Assembly (NCBI GenBank): GCA_944328445.1
Contig: CALVHO010000017.1
Span: forward strand, 1 to 50,259
Length of the DNA: 50,259 bases
Direction: 5' to 3'
Source of the DNA: an uncultured Clostridia bacterium
Lineage (GTDB): Bacteria; Bacillota; Clostridia; Christensenellales; Borkfalkiaceae
Shown here piece after piece: positions 31,704 through 41,483 of the stretch. Both the position numbers and the translations under genes were made by a program. Each line of letters starts with the position of its first letter. The first letter of the stretch is position 1. Under the pieces are notes generated by a model. The model saw only the letters and a list, made by a program, of their open reading frames with translations. It was not told the DNA's origin and ran no database searches.

Positions 31704-34700
31704 TTATACGTTCGCCGAAAGTTGGTTCACGGCAAGGTTATACCCTTCGGGCGCCTTCGCAAGATTTGTCTCCACGCCGTCCAGCGCAAAGCAGCGCCAA
31801 GCGCCCTCGTCGGTAGCAGCCTGATCGATGACACGCACAAAGCACTGCGTATCCTCTTGCAGATCGAATTGGTAATAATAGCTCATCAGCCTGCCGTTAT
31901 TATCGAGCAGTTGATCGAACAGTTGATTGGTAAACCGCGCAAGCACTTGCTCTCCCGCACCGTCTGCCGCAGGTCTGACGAACTCCAAACTGACGCCCGT
32001 CTGCCCTCCGCCCAACAGGAAGGAGACGATCGCATTCTTTTTCAGCGTGAACACCCTGCTCTGCAGAGTACCCGTCGCATCCTCGCGGCTCACCCTGTCC
32101 CCATTTGTGTACCAAGAAAACAGATATCTGCCGTTTTTGCCGTAAACGTTGTTGGGATCGTTCCAATAATTATCGTCATCGGTCACGACGCCGATTTCGC
32201 CCGTAAGCTCCCAGCCCATGAGGCTGCCCGTCTCGAACCCGCCGTTAAAGAGGCGGTACTTTGAAACAAGATTGAACGAGTCGTCCGGCTCGCTGCCGAT
32301 GGGGTAGTACGTCACGACGCTGTCAAGGAAGAACAGACCGTAGTCACCCGTGCTGTTGCCGTTGTCGGTGACGCGCAGGTACACCTTGTCGCCGCGGGCA
32401 AAGCCGTAGTCAAGCAAGTTCGCCTTATACGCGACGAGCGTACAGCCGCGCACGGTACTGCCTGCCACATCCGACCAATCGAAGTTGGGCAGCGTCACAC
32501 GCTTTGCGTCGTCCGCCGAGACGATTTCCAGATAGACCTGTTCGATATTCCTTGCCCCGCCGAGCTTATAAGTGATCCACCCGCTGCCGCCGATGACAAA
32601 GTTTGCGCTGCGCAGCGTACCCGTCGCGCTCTCCGCGGCGCCCTCCGCATAGGCGCTGAAAAATTTACCGTCGTTGTTGAAAACAGGAGGTACGGTTTCA
32701 TTCTCCCAATACCCCGTCGCCTCCGAAATGCCGCCCAGCGCCGCATCGTTTTTCTCGTTGTCCATCGTGCCGTCGAGCGTCCAGCCGTCGAGGTCAAGGT
32801 CGAACCCGCCGTTAAAGAGGCGGTACTGATAGGTATCCTTGATGCGCAGCGTAACGGTGTACTCGAGCTGCTTTTTGCCGCTTGTCGCAGTCACCGCAAA
32901 CACAAATTCCTGTTCGGTCTCGTTAAGCTCCAATCCTGCAAAGACGAGCGTGTAGGAAGAGCCATTGAGCGTGATGTTCTCTTCGTTCATCTTGACGGCA
33001 TAGCTGACCGTCTTATCTGCGGGAATGACGAGATACTGTGCAAAATCCAGCGTATACTCTGTTTTATCGGTGACCTCTGCATCGTTCACATCGAACGCCA
33101 CGGAAATGCTTTCGCCGTCCGCAAGGGTGATCTCGCTGTCCGCAAAGTTCAGCGTGACGGTGAACGAACGGGTCGGCAGATCTGTGACCGTATAGTTCTT
33201 GTCCGTAAGCGTGACCGTGACGGTGATCTGCACGGAGCCTGCCGCCGAAGGGGTATAGGTGAGCGTTTTGCCGTCGATGCTTGCCTCCCCTTCGGGGACG
33301 GAATAGGAATAACTGAACCGCTCGCCGTCCGCGGGCAAGGCGACCTGAACAGGTGTTTCGCTTTGCCACTCGCCGTAAGCATAGTCTTTCGTTGTGTTTT
33401 CAAATTCGGGGAGCTGCGTCGTGTTCGTCACCGTGACTGTGACCGAAAACGAGCCGATCGGCTCTCCGCCGTACGAGACGGTGTACGTGACGGTGTACAC
33501 GCCGCTCTTCGTCGCCTTGAGCGCCAGCCCGTCGGCGGTCAGCCCGCTCTCCGAAATCTCGGCGGCGTAGGTGTACTGCACGCCCAGCACGCCCTCCGAA
33601 AGGAACACGGGCGTGACCTGCGCCGTATTCGTCTTCGCAAGGTCGAAGGCAACCTCCGCATCGAGCCAGAAGGCATGCGTGAGGTCGGTATAGGTATCGG
33701 CGGGCTCGGCGTCATACCACGTCACGAACGCATCGAGATACAAACTGCGGAAATTCTCTCCGACCTCTTGATCGACCGCACGGATAAAGACCGAATTTCC
33801 CTTGAACTGCGAGAGATCGAGCTTATAGTCGTGGAGTTTCAGCGCGGCGGCGGGGTCCGCGAACAGGACGTTGCGCACCCTAGCAAGAACCTCCCCTTCC
33901 CCTTCGACTGAATATTTGACAACTTCCAAATAAATGTTGCGCAGTTCACTTCCGCTGTTGGGACGCATCGAACCGAGTTTGAAGGTGATCCACCCGCTGT
34001 TCCCGACCACAAAGGAAGGGCTGACGACCGTCTCCGTCCCTTTGTCAATGCCGACATAATAGCGCCCGTCGTTGTTGACAGGATACTTCCCAAAATAGGT
34101 ACCGTCCTCGCTGAAACCGCCGCTCATGCCCGTCCAGCCCGTAACATCTTCCAGAGCGCCGTTCGGCATGCGGTACGCAGTCGAATCGATGACGCTGAGC
34201 GTATAGGTGTAGCTTACGCTCTTCTCCCCGAACAGCGCCGTGACGGTGAGCGTCACTTGCTGTGCAGTATCGCTGTAGCTGCCCGTAAAAACATATTCTT
34301 CCGCATTTTCGACAGACGCGGCTTCCTCATCGCCCACGGCAACGGTGTAGGAGGTGACGTTCCCCGCGTTTTCAATGTTTGCCGTCAGGTCGATGGTGTA
34401 GCCGTCCGCATGGTCGTACAGGTCTACCGTGCCATCCGCGGCGATCGCGCTCTCTATCACGGCGGGCGTGGTATCCGTCACGGTGATCGTGACAGTGAAG
34501 CTGCCTTGCTTTTCGATCGTCTCTCCCGAAACGGTCGCCGTAGCCGTGACGTTGACAGTCAGCACTTTGCTGACAGGCTCCGTTGCGGTATAGGTGAGCG
34601 CGCCGTCTGAAATTTGGGCGTTTCCATCCTGCTCGGCAAGAGAATACGCGTAAGTATAGCTTACGCCTTCGGGCGCGGTGGGCACGAACGTAAAGCTGCC

Positions 34701-35567
34701 GCTGGCCGCATTAAAGAGGTCGAAAGAGATCGTCCCGTTCGCATACGCGGGCGCATCCACGTCGGGCTTTTGCACCGTGAAGCCGAACACCGCTTCCACT
34801 TCGCCGCAGGAGAGCGTGACTTTTGCTTCGCCCGATCTGATCGCCGTAACGGTAAGCACACCGCCCGCAACGTTCGCCGTCACAATGCCCTCGGTGCCGA
34901 CAGACGCGGTAACTTCGTTCCCGTATGTTGTGATATAGTCTGCGACCGTGATCTGCTTATTGCCGCCGAAGGCAAGCTCGAAGGGTTCGCCGTCCTTGAC
35001 CTTGACGGGCGCTTTGCGCCGCGTGGCCGCCGTGATCGTGAGGTTTGCATTGACGGTGATCTCTGCCCCGGGCTGCTTTTGCTCGCTCCCTACCTGCCAT
35101 GCGACGAACTCGAAGTTTTGATCTTCGGGCGCGATCGCCGCGGGCAGCTCGAAGGTGCCACCCTCGCGCACCTGCGTCGTTTCACTGCCTACGGTAACCG
35201 TGTATACGTTATACACCGTGACGGAGAAGGTGACTTCTACCGTACCGCAAGTAAGTTTGACCTGCGCCGTACCCGACTTGACAGCCGCAACGGTGAGCAC
35301 GCCTTCCGCAACGGAGGCGGTCACCACCCCTTCGGGCGCGGCTGCGGCAGAAACGGTATTGCCGTTCGCCGTGATATAGTCCGCGACGGCAAACTCCCGC
35401 TCCGCGCCGACGGCGAGATCGAAGTCGATACCGTCCGCGACTTTTACGGGGTCGGTCTGCGGCGGCTCTTCCGTTCCTTCTTCGCACGCCGCAAACAGGA
35501 CGCCCATTGCGGCGCACAGGAGCACCGCAGCCAACAGAGCAGCCAGCTTTTTTCCGATTTTTTTCAT
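31704..35567 (-). CDS. Large cell-surface lipoprotein with Ig-like domains and three NGGFETG-type modules
   Basis: A 1287-residue lipoprotein (lipobox LFAAC, Cys about 28). Two related N-terminal units of about 155 residues (DGIDFDLAVGAEREFAVADYIT; DGEPFELAFGGNKQITVADYIT) share the strand VTVAA/VTAIRSG..KVTLSCG with Big-type Ig folds. Several more Ig-like strands follow. Three copies of a module that opens with YRxxNGGFxxxxxxGW and continues with LGGxGWITxKLGG and a final LDSVVTYY start near residues 463, 914 and 1103. The same module fills the next protein upstream. No catalytic residues are evident. Position inside a fructan operon suggests a fructan-binding surface protein (inference). Confidence 0.8.
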   Translation of the reverse strand: MKKIGKKLAALLAAVLLCAAMGVLFAACEEGTEEPPQTDPVKVADGIDFDLAVGAEREFAVADYITANGNTVSAAAAPEGVVTASVAEGVLTVAAVKSGTAQVKLTCGTVEVTFSVTVYNVYTVTVGSETTQVREGGTFELPAAIAPEDQNFEFVAWQVGSEQKQPGAEITVNANLTITAATRRKAPVKVKDGEPFELAFGGNKQITVADYITTYGNEVTASVGTEGIVTANVAGGVLTVTAIRSGEAKVTLSCGEVEAVFGFTVQKPDVDAPAYANGTISFDLFNAASGSFTFVPTAPEGVSYTYAYSLAEQDGNAQISDGALTYTATEPVSKVLTVNVTATATVSGETIEKQGSFTVTITVTDTTPAVIESAIAADGTVDLYDHADGYTIDLTANIENAGNVTSYTVAVGDEEAASVENAEEYVFTGSYSDTAQQVTLTVTALFGEKSVSYTYTLSVIDSTAYRMPNGALEDVTGWTGMSGGFSEDGTYFGKYPVNNDGRYYVGIDKGTETVVSPSFVVGNSGWITFKLGSMRPNSGSELRNIYLEVVKYSVEGEGEVLARVRNVLFADPAAALKLHDYKLDLSQFKGNSVFIRAVDQEVGENFRSLYLDAFVTWYDAEPADTYTDLTHAFWLDAEVAFDLAKTNTAQVTPVFLSEGVLGVQYTYAAEISESGLTADGLALKATKSGVYTVTYTVSYGGEPIGSFSVTVTVTNTTQLPEFENTTKDYAYGEWQSETPVQVALPADGERFSYSYSVPEGEASIDGKTLTYTPSAAGSVQITVTVTLTDKNYTVTDLPTRSFTVTLNFADSEITLADGESISVAFDVNDAEVTDKTEYTLDFAQYLVIPADKTVSYAVKMNEENITLNGSSYTLVFAGLELNETEQEFVFAVTATSGKKQLEYTVTLRIKDTYQYRLFNGGFDLDLDGWTLDGTMDNEKNDAALGGISEATGYWENETVPPVFNNDGKFFSAYAEGAAESATGTLRSANFVIGGSGWITYKLGGARNIEQVYLEIVSADDAKRVTLPNFDWSDVAGSTVRGCTLVAYKANLLDYGFARGDKVYLRVTDNGNSTGDYGLFFLDSVVTYYPIGSEPDDSFNLVSKYRLFNGGFETGSLMGWELTGEIGVVTDDDNYWNDPNNVYGKNGRYLFSWYTNGDRVSREDATGTLQSRVFTLKKNAIVSFLLGGGQTGVSLEFVRPAADGAGEQVLARFTNQLFDQLLDNNGRLMSYYYQFDLQEDTQCFVRVIDQAATDEGAWRCFALDGVETNLAKAPEGYNLAVNQLSANV

Positions 35568-35588
35568 ACATTTCCCCTTTTACGGCGT

Positions 35589-38111
35589 TCACGCCGTTAT
35601 TTTATTCACTGCCTCTGCCCAAGGGAGGCGGTATGCCTGCACCCCCGCCGAAGAAGTGACGGCAGTCAGATCGACCGTATCGTACAGTTCCGCAAGCACG
35701 GGCGCCGTTTCGTAATAGGTGACGATGTCATCAAAGAACGCAACTCCCCAGTTTTCGTCGCCTGTGAGCACCGTATCCGCGATCTCGATATACAGCGTCT
35801 CGCCGAGATATGCGGAGAGGTTTGCAAGATACGTCGTCATCGTCGCCGTGCGGCAGCCTTGATTGACAAACGGGAAATTCCCGTCCGAGAACTTCGTATT
35901 CCCGTATTCCGCTATCAACAAGTCGCCCGCCTCGGTATACACGCGCAGCACGGCGCTGCGTCCGCCCAGCTTGAAGGAGATATACCCGCTGCCGCCGAGC
36001 GTGAAGTTTTCGGAACGGAGCGAATAGCCCTCCGCCTCGACCGTGTTCGCCAGCCAACCGTCGAAGTGGTACAGCCCCTCACTGTTGTACGGGAAGCGTT
36101 CGTTCCAGAACACCTGCGCGCGGCTGACGGGGTTCTCCGCAACCGTGCCGCCCTTGACCGTCCAGCCCGTGAGGTCGCCCGTCTCGAATCCGCCGTTTTT
36201 GATCTGATATTCGGTATCCGTGACCGTCTGCGGCAGGATGTTCTTCGCCGTGAACGCATCCCGCGGCACGGCATCCGCGCTCTCGTAATAGGTGATGAAG
36301 CTGTCCGCCGTGACAAGCCCCCAATTGCTCGTCGCGTTGTCCGTGATGCGCAGCTTTATCTTTTTGCCCTTCTCTATCCCGCAGGCGGTGAGGTCGGCTT
36401 TGTAGGAGATCATATTCGCGAGGAAGCTTGTCGTATTCAGCTTCCCCGTGTCGTTGTCGGTGAACAGCAGGTTCGCAAAGCGCGCAAGTTCCGCGCCCGT
36501 CTCCGCGTCCAGCACAGACAGGTAGCACAGCGCAGGGTCTCCCCCGCCGCCGAGGCTGAACGTGATCCAGCCGCTACCGCCGAAGGTGAACGCATCGCTC
36601 GTCAGCGTACCCGTGCCGCTCTCCTTATCGATCCCCGTAAAGAGGTACTTGCCGTTCTTGTTGTACGGGAAGTTCTCCTTCCACCAGCCGGAATCTGCGG
36701 AGACTTCGCCGATGTCCCCTTCCATCGTCCAGCCCGTGAGATCGCCCGTCTCAAAGGTGCCGTTTTGTACCTGGTATTCGCTCTGCGGCTCGTATTCGAT
36801 CTCCGTCTTCAGCTCAAACGCCTCAGACGAGTACATAAAGGTCGGGCGGCTCTCATAGTAGGTGACGACGCTGTCCAGCGTCATGCAGCCGAGATCGTCC
36901 GCCGCCGTATTCTCGTCCACCGCCTCGATGACCATGCGCCTGCCGAGAAATTCGGACAGGTCGGCATAGTACTGCACGAGGTTGAGAAGTTTCAACCCGT
37001 TCTCCACGTACGGGAACTGGAAATCTTTATATTTTTCGTTGCTGAACCGCGCGACCTCCGTCTCGCTGCCGTCCTCTTCCAGCACCAGAAAGCGCAGGTA
37101 GGTGAGCGAATTGTTCTTGCACCCGCCCAGCTTGAAGGAGACGTACCCGCTGCCGCCGAGCGTGAATTCGGAAGAGCGCATGCGCCCCGTCGCCTCGCGG
37201 CGGTAATACCCGTAGTGGTATTCCCCGTCGCGGTTGTACGTGATGTTTTCGTCCCACCACACGTCGGACGCGTTGACCCCTTCGTTGGAAAAGGCAAGCC
37301 CCTCCGTGACCGTCCAGCCCGCGAGCGAGCCCGTTTCAAACCCGCCGTTCGCGATCTGGTATTCCGTTCCTTCCGCCTCCGTCTCGTACACCTTCACCTT
37401 ATCGTAGACGGCGCCCGCCGCCTGCTCGGATTCTTCGCTGTAGGTGCGGATATCGTCCACGGAGATATAGCCGTAATAATTGGAACGGTCGTTGTCCACG
37501 ATGCGCAGGAACAGCTCCTGCCCGATATACGCGGACAGATCGAGGGAATAGGTGTAATAATTGTCCGTATTGTACACGTGCGACGCATACTGCGACGGAT
37601 TGACGTACGGTGTGTCGTGTTTGAGGAAGTACGTATTCTCCTGTTTGGCGATCATGCGGCCGCTCTCCACGAGGTAGACCCCGACGTAGCACCGCTCGCC
37701 GACGGGCTTTTCCGCACCGTCCTTCCCTTTGTAGCGGGTCGACCCGCCCGCAAGTTTCATGGAGATCGTACCGTCGCCGCCGAGGATAAAATCGGAAGAG
37801 CGCAGCACGCCCGTAAAGGAGTACGGGATGCTCTCGTCAAACCCTCTGCCGTACAGGTGCCAGTTGCCGGACTGCCCGATGGCGAGCTCGTTGTGGTTGG
37901 CGTCTTCCTCGAAACGGAAGGTGCTCCTCGTCGTCACGTTGTCCTCGCCGAACGCATTCCCGCTCTCCACCGTCCAGCCCGTGAGGTCGCCCGTCTCGAA
38001 CCCGCCGTTCACGATGCTGTACACGCTCTCGTCCGCCGTCTCCTCTTCGGCGCAGGCGGCGAAGGAAAACAGAAAGATTATGCTCAGCAAAATGCAAGCG
38101 AATTTCTTCAT
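35589..38111 (-). CDS. Surface lipoprotein made of four NGGFETG-type modules
   Basis: An 840-residue lipoprotein (lipobox FAAC, Cys about 20) built almost wholly of four copies of one module of about 195-220 residues, starting near residues 30, 250, 445 and 632. Each begins YxIxNGGFETGxLxGWT, then a DGxYxxxG segment, LRSSxFxLGGSGxISFKLGG, a stretch starting YLxVLE..SETE, a YxADLSAYLGxxLxIxIxD strand and a final DSVVTYYES. The order and the Gly/Trp pattern look like a jelly-roll carbohydrate-binding module. There is no hydrolase domain. It lies 10 bp downstream of the GH32 lipoprotein gene and 21 bp upstream of the related 1287-residue gene. Probable role: tethering fructan at the surface. Confidence 0.8.
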   Translation of the reverse strand: MKKFACILLSIIFLFSFAACAEEETADESVYSIVNGGFETGDLTGWTVESGNAFGEDNVTTRSTFRFEEDANHNELAIGQSGNWHLYGRGFDESIPYSFTGVLRSSDFILGGDGTISMKLAGGSTRYKGKDGAEKPVGERCYVGVYLVESGRMIAKQENTYFLKHDTPYVNPSQYASHVYNTDNYYTYSLDLSAYIGQELFLRIVDNDRSNYYGYISVDDIRTYSEESEQAAGAVYDKVKVYETEAEGTEYQIANGGFETGSLAGWTVTEGLAFSNEGVNASDVWWDENITYNRDGEYHYGYYRREATGRMRSSEFTLGGSGYVSFKLGGCKNNSLTYLRFLVLEEDGSETEVARFSNEKYKDFQFPYVENGLKLLNLVQYYADLSEFLGRRMVIEAVDENTAADDLGCMTLDSVVTYYESRPTFMYSSEAFELKTEIEYEPQSEYQVQNGTFETGDLTGWTMEGDIGEVSADSGWWKENFPYNKNGKYLFTGIDKESGTGTLTSDAFTFGGSGWITFSLGGGGDPALCYLSVLDAETGAELARFANLLFTDNDTGKLNTTSFLANMISYKADLTACGIEKGKKIKLRITDNATSNWGLVTADSFITYYESADAVPRDAFTAKNILPQTVTDTEYQIKNGGFETGDLTGWTVKGGTVAENPVSRAQVFWNERFPYNSEGLYHFDGWLANTVEAEGYSLRSENFTLGGSGYISFKLGGRSAVLRVYTEAGDLLIAEYGNTKFSDGNFPFVNQGCRTATMTTYLANLSAYLGETLYIEIADTVLTGDENWGVAFFDDIVTYYETAPVLAELYDTVDLTAVTSSAGVQAYRLPWAEAVNKITA

Positions 38112-38121
38112 ATTCCCTCCT

Positions 38122-40587
38122 TTATGCGTCCAGAATGCTGCCCGTGTTGCCGTAATAGGCGGGCGTGACCGTATCCGTATAGACGGAACCGAGCGTATAG
38201 ACGGTGAGCCCCGTCACCGAGAGCGCGCACCCGTCCGCAAAGAAACGAAGATAGTCCGAGTCCTCGTAGCGCGGATACATCCTCGACGTAAAGCTGACGG
38301 CGCCGTTGACGTACACCTCGAGCATGGAGCGGTCCATGTAGACGATGACCTCGAACCGCGTGCCCGTGTTCTGCCATACGTGCGAATTGATAAGATTTCT
38401 GACGTACTGCGACGCCTGCGAGCGGTCGATGTATACGCCACCGCTGCCGAACACGATGCCCGTCCGCTCGGTACTGCCCAGCGAATCGGTGTACGGATTG
38501 TAGCGTACGTACAGCCCCGCGCTGTACTCTTCTGCCTGCGGCACAAGTTCCAGCGTCATGCGGATCTCGAAGGAATCTCCGCGCAGGCTGCCGATCGCCG
38601 CGTTTGCCTCTTCCCACGTCATCGTGTCCGCGGTCTCATAGACCGTCGCGGTGCGCAGGCTCTGCAATTCCTCGATGGGCTCCAGCCCGATGGAGTGCCC
38701 GTCGTCCGAAAGATACAGCTCCACGGGCAGGCTCGCGTTGTGCGCCCAGCCCGAATAGTAATTGTGCGTCGTGCCCGGCTCCTTCCCCTGCGCGATGGCG
38801 AAGAGGACCGTCCTGCCCTGTTCGTAGGTCTTTCCCACTTCGGCACCCTCCTCGGTCAGATAAGTAAAGCCCGTCTGCCCCGTGAAGATGCCGTTGCCGT
38901 AGTCCATCAGGCGGGGCGCCTCATAGCCCTCGTCGGGGACGAATTTCAGGCTCTGTTTGTCGAAGGTGCCGATCCAGTAATAGCACTCGACGGTGCGGCG
39001 CGAATTGTCCGCATACTGCGGCGTGAGGAAAAAGACGTACTTCGTCTGCGAACCGTCCTTCGTAGAGACCGGCAGAAGCTGGATGCACTCCCAGTGGATG
39101 CCCGCCTCCTCCGCCGTGGAGCGGAAGATATAATCGTGAAACTCCCAGTCGCGCATATCCGTCGAGGTGAAGAACAGCGCGCCGCCGGACTGCCCGTCGT
39201 AGCCCGAGCCGACCATCATGTAATAGATGCCGTCATCCTGCCAGACGAACGGGTCGCGGAACTGGCCCTTCTCCCCGATCCCCGGCTCCTGCGTGATCGC
39301 GACGGTATCTTCGACCACCCACTCCGTGAGATAGGGATCGGAGGGGTCGGCGCAGTGCGCAAAGGCGATGTTCTGCCCGCTGTGCGTTGTCGTCGTCGTG
39401 CCCGCGGTGATGACCAGCCAGGGCGTGCCGTCGGGGCCGATGACCGAACCGCCCGTCCACACGCCGTCGGGGCAGATGCCCTCCGTAGGGACGACCGCCT
39501 CCTTCACGTACTCCCAATGCACAAGGTCTGTACTCGCCCAGTGCGACCAGCGGATCTGCGCCCAGTACGGGCCGCCCGGATTGCTCTGGTAAAAGAGGTG
39601 ATAATACCCGTTGTAAAAGAACCCCGCGTGCGGCTCGTTCATCCACATCCCGGGCGGGATCGCATGGTACTGCGGGCGGTACCGGTCGCCTTCATACACG
39701 GAGGAGTCGAGCATGACGTCCTCATAATCGCAGACGGGGTGTCCGCTTGCGTCCTTGTCCGCATACAATGCGGCGACCTCCGCGTGCGTCAGTTCCGTAT
39801 CGTAGACGTACACCTCGTCCAGAAGTCCCGCAACGAGGTTGCAGTCGATCCCGACGGTGGCGGGAGAGATATATTTCCCGACGCGCAGCGGGTCGGAGGC
39901 TGCCACCATTTCGCAGCCCGCGTATTCGGCATAGATCTGTTCGTAGACAAGCTCTCCGTTCAGATACAGGCAGATCCTGCCGCTCGGCGCGTCATACGAC
40001 GCCGCGACGTGGCTCCATTCGTACAGCGGAAGGTAGTTTACGGGGTCGTAGAACGCCGCCGTAAACACGTCCCCCGTTTCGGGATCCTCGAGGGCGACTT
40101 TCAGCCCCCACGTCCCGAGATAGCCGTAGCCGAGCAGCCAGCCCTCGTTGAGCCCTACGTCGCCCTTGCCGACGATGCAGGTCAGCCCTTCGGGGTTGAA
40201 GGTGTTTTCAAAGACGCGCGGCGCGACCCACGCGCTCACCGTCAGGCTGCCCGTGCCGATATTCTCAAACGAATCGTCCTGGATGTAGTTGGAAATACCG
40301 TCCATGTACAGGCAGTTCCCTTTCACCCCCTCGCGCCACAGCGGGTCGCTCGCGGGTTTCATCAGGTTCGCCTGATTTTCCTCCGAAAACACGTTCTGAA
40401 TGGTCAGCGACCTGCCGCTGACCGCCTCCGTCGTCTGCGAGCCCTGCCCTTCGTCAAAGGCGTAATAGGCGACGGGATCGCCCGCTCCCTGCGAGGCGGG
40501 ATCCTCCGCGCAGCCCGCCGCGCCGAGCAGCCCGAACGCGCACGCCGCGGCAAGCAGGCACGCCGCCGTTTTTTTGAAAAATCTCAT
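38122..40587 (-). CDS. GH32 lipoprotein with LamG-like domain and altered nucleophile motif
   Basis: An 821-residue lipoprotein (lipobox GAAGC, Cys about 26). A LamG/concanavalin-like domain spans about 40-260 (LYMDGISNYIQDDSFENIGTGSLTVSAWVAP; GRICLYLNGELVYEQ). The GH32 propeller begins near 300 with QYHAIPPGMWMNEPHAGFFY, where the usual NDPNG nucleophile block reads NEPHA (Glu instead of Asp, about residue 317). The transition-state FRDPF (about 447) and acid/base HWECIQL (about 498) are kept. The C-terminal sandwich ends with VYMDRSMLEVYVNGAVSFTSR. Glu-containing GH32 proteins may use another linkage or mechanism. It probably acts on fructan outside the cell. Confidence 0.88.
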   Translation of the reverse strand: MRFFKKTAACLLAAACAFGLLGAAGCAEDPASQGAGDPVAYYAFDEGQGSQTTEAVSGRSLTIQNVFSEENQANLMKPASDPLWREGVKGNCLYMDGISNYIQDDSFENIGTGSLTVSAWVAPRVFENTFNPEGLTCIVGKGDVGLNEGWLLGYGYLGTWGLKVALEDPETGDVFTAAFYDPVNYLPLYEWSHVAASYDAPSGRICLYLNGELVYEQIYAEYAGCEMVAASDPLRVGKYISPATVGIDCNLVAGLLDEVYVYDTELTHAEVAALYADKDASGHPVCDYEDVMLDSSVYEGDRYRPQYHAIPPGMWMNEPHAGFFYNGYYHLFYQSNPGGPYWAQIRWSHWASTDLVHWEYVKEAVVPTEGICPDGVWTGGSVIGPDGTPWLVITAGTTTTTHSGQNIAFAHCADPSDPYLTEWVVEDTVAITQEPGIGEKGQFRDPFVWQDDGIYYMMVGSGYDGQSGGALFFTSTDMRDWEFHDYIFRSTAEEAGIHWECIQLLPVSTKDGSQTKYVFFLTPQYADNSRRTVECYYWIGTFDKQSLKFVPDEGYEAPRLMDYGNGIFTGQTGFTYLTEEGAEVGKTYEQGRTVLFAIAQGKEPGTTHNYYSGWAHNASLPVELYLSDDGHSIGLEPIEELQSLRTATVYETADTMTWEEANAAIGSLRGDSFEIRMTLELVPQAEEYSAGLYVRYNPYTDSLGSTERTGIVFGSGGVYIDRSQASQYVRNLINSHVWQNTGTRFEVIVYMDRSMLEVYVNGAVSFTSRMYPRYEDSDYLRFFADGCALSVTGLTVYTLGSVYTDTVTPAYYGNTGSILDA

Positions 40588-40597
40588 TTTCCCTCCT

Positions 40598-41482
40598 TCA
40601 GATCTTCAGACCGCCCGCGCCGATGCCTTCGACAATGTATTTCTGCGCAAAGACATAAACGAGGAAGATCGGGATGCTTGTTACGACCAACGACGCCATC
40701 ACCTCGCCCGTCGTCACGCCCTCGATGCTCTGAATGGTCGTGAGAGCCGCCTGAATAGGATACAGGGGCCACTGCCCCGGCTGCGGGTTGGGCAGCACCA
40801 TGGTGGGCCAGATGTAGTCGTTCCAGACGCCGATGAACGCGAACGTCGCGACCGTCGCGACGATGGGCGCCGAGAGCGGCATCATGATCACGAAAAAGAT
40901 GCGGAGCTGCGATGCGCCGTCAAGCTGCGCCGCCTCGATGTACTCCCTTGAAATGTTTGCGAAAAACTGCTGGAACAGGAAGATATTGAACACGCTGACC
41001 AAAGGCGGCAGGATGACCGCCAGCACCGTGCCGGACATGCCGAGCGTATGCACGATGGAGTACAGCGGAATGATCGTCGTCTCCACCGGCACGATGAGCA
41101 GGAACATGATGAGGAAGGTCACGAACCCCTTCCCGGGGAAGTTGAACTTCGCCATGACGTAGCCCGCGAGCGCGTTGACGACAATATTCCCGACGACGAC
41201 CGCCGCCGCATAGCCGAAACTGTTCAGTGCGTACTGCCAGATATCGTATTGCGTAAAGACGCTGGCATAGTTGTCGAAAAAGGTGCTCAGCTCCTGAAAA
41301 TTCGGGATGAACGTCGCAAAGGAACCGAGGTCGTTCGCGTACTGCATCTCCGTCTTTGTGCTCGTTACGACCATCCATACGAGCGGAAAGATGAAGAACA
41401 GGGCGATCAGCACACTGAAAAGATAAAGGATGACGCGCGCCGAAATAAACTTTGTACGGCGCAGGATATGCTCTCTCTCCAT
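40598..41482 (-). CDS. Fructan-locus ABC transporter permease (MalG type)
   Basis: A 294-residue membrane protein with six helices and the EAA loop EAAQLDGASQLRIFFVIMMPLSAPIV. The start LYLFSVLIALFFIFPLVWMVVTSTK and the end FAQKYIVEGIGAGGLKI are typical of CUT1 MalG-type subunits. It follows the partner permease by one base, so translation is likely coupled. No ATPase gene is present in the operon. Confidence 0.95.
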   Translation of the reverse strand: MEREHILRRTKFISARVILYLFSVLIALFFIFPLVWMVVTSTKTEMQYANDLGSFATFIPNFQELSTFFDNYASVFTQYDIWQYALNSFGYAAAVVVGNIVVNALAGYVMAKFNFPGKGFVTFLIMFLLIVPVETTIIPLYSIVHTLGMSGTVLAVILPPLVSVFNIFLFQQFFANISREYIEAAQLDGASQLRIFFVIMMPLSAPIVATVATFAFIGVWNDYIWPTMVLPNPQPGQWPLYPIQAALTTIQSIEGVTTGEVMASLVVTSIPIFLVYVFAQKYIVEGIGAGGLKI

Positions 41483-41483
41483 C

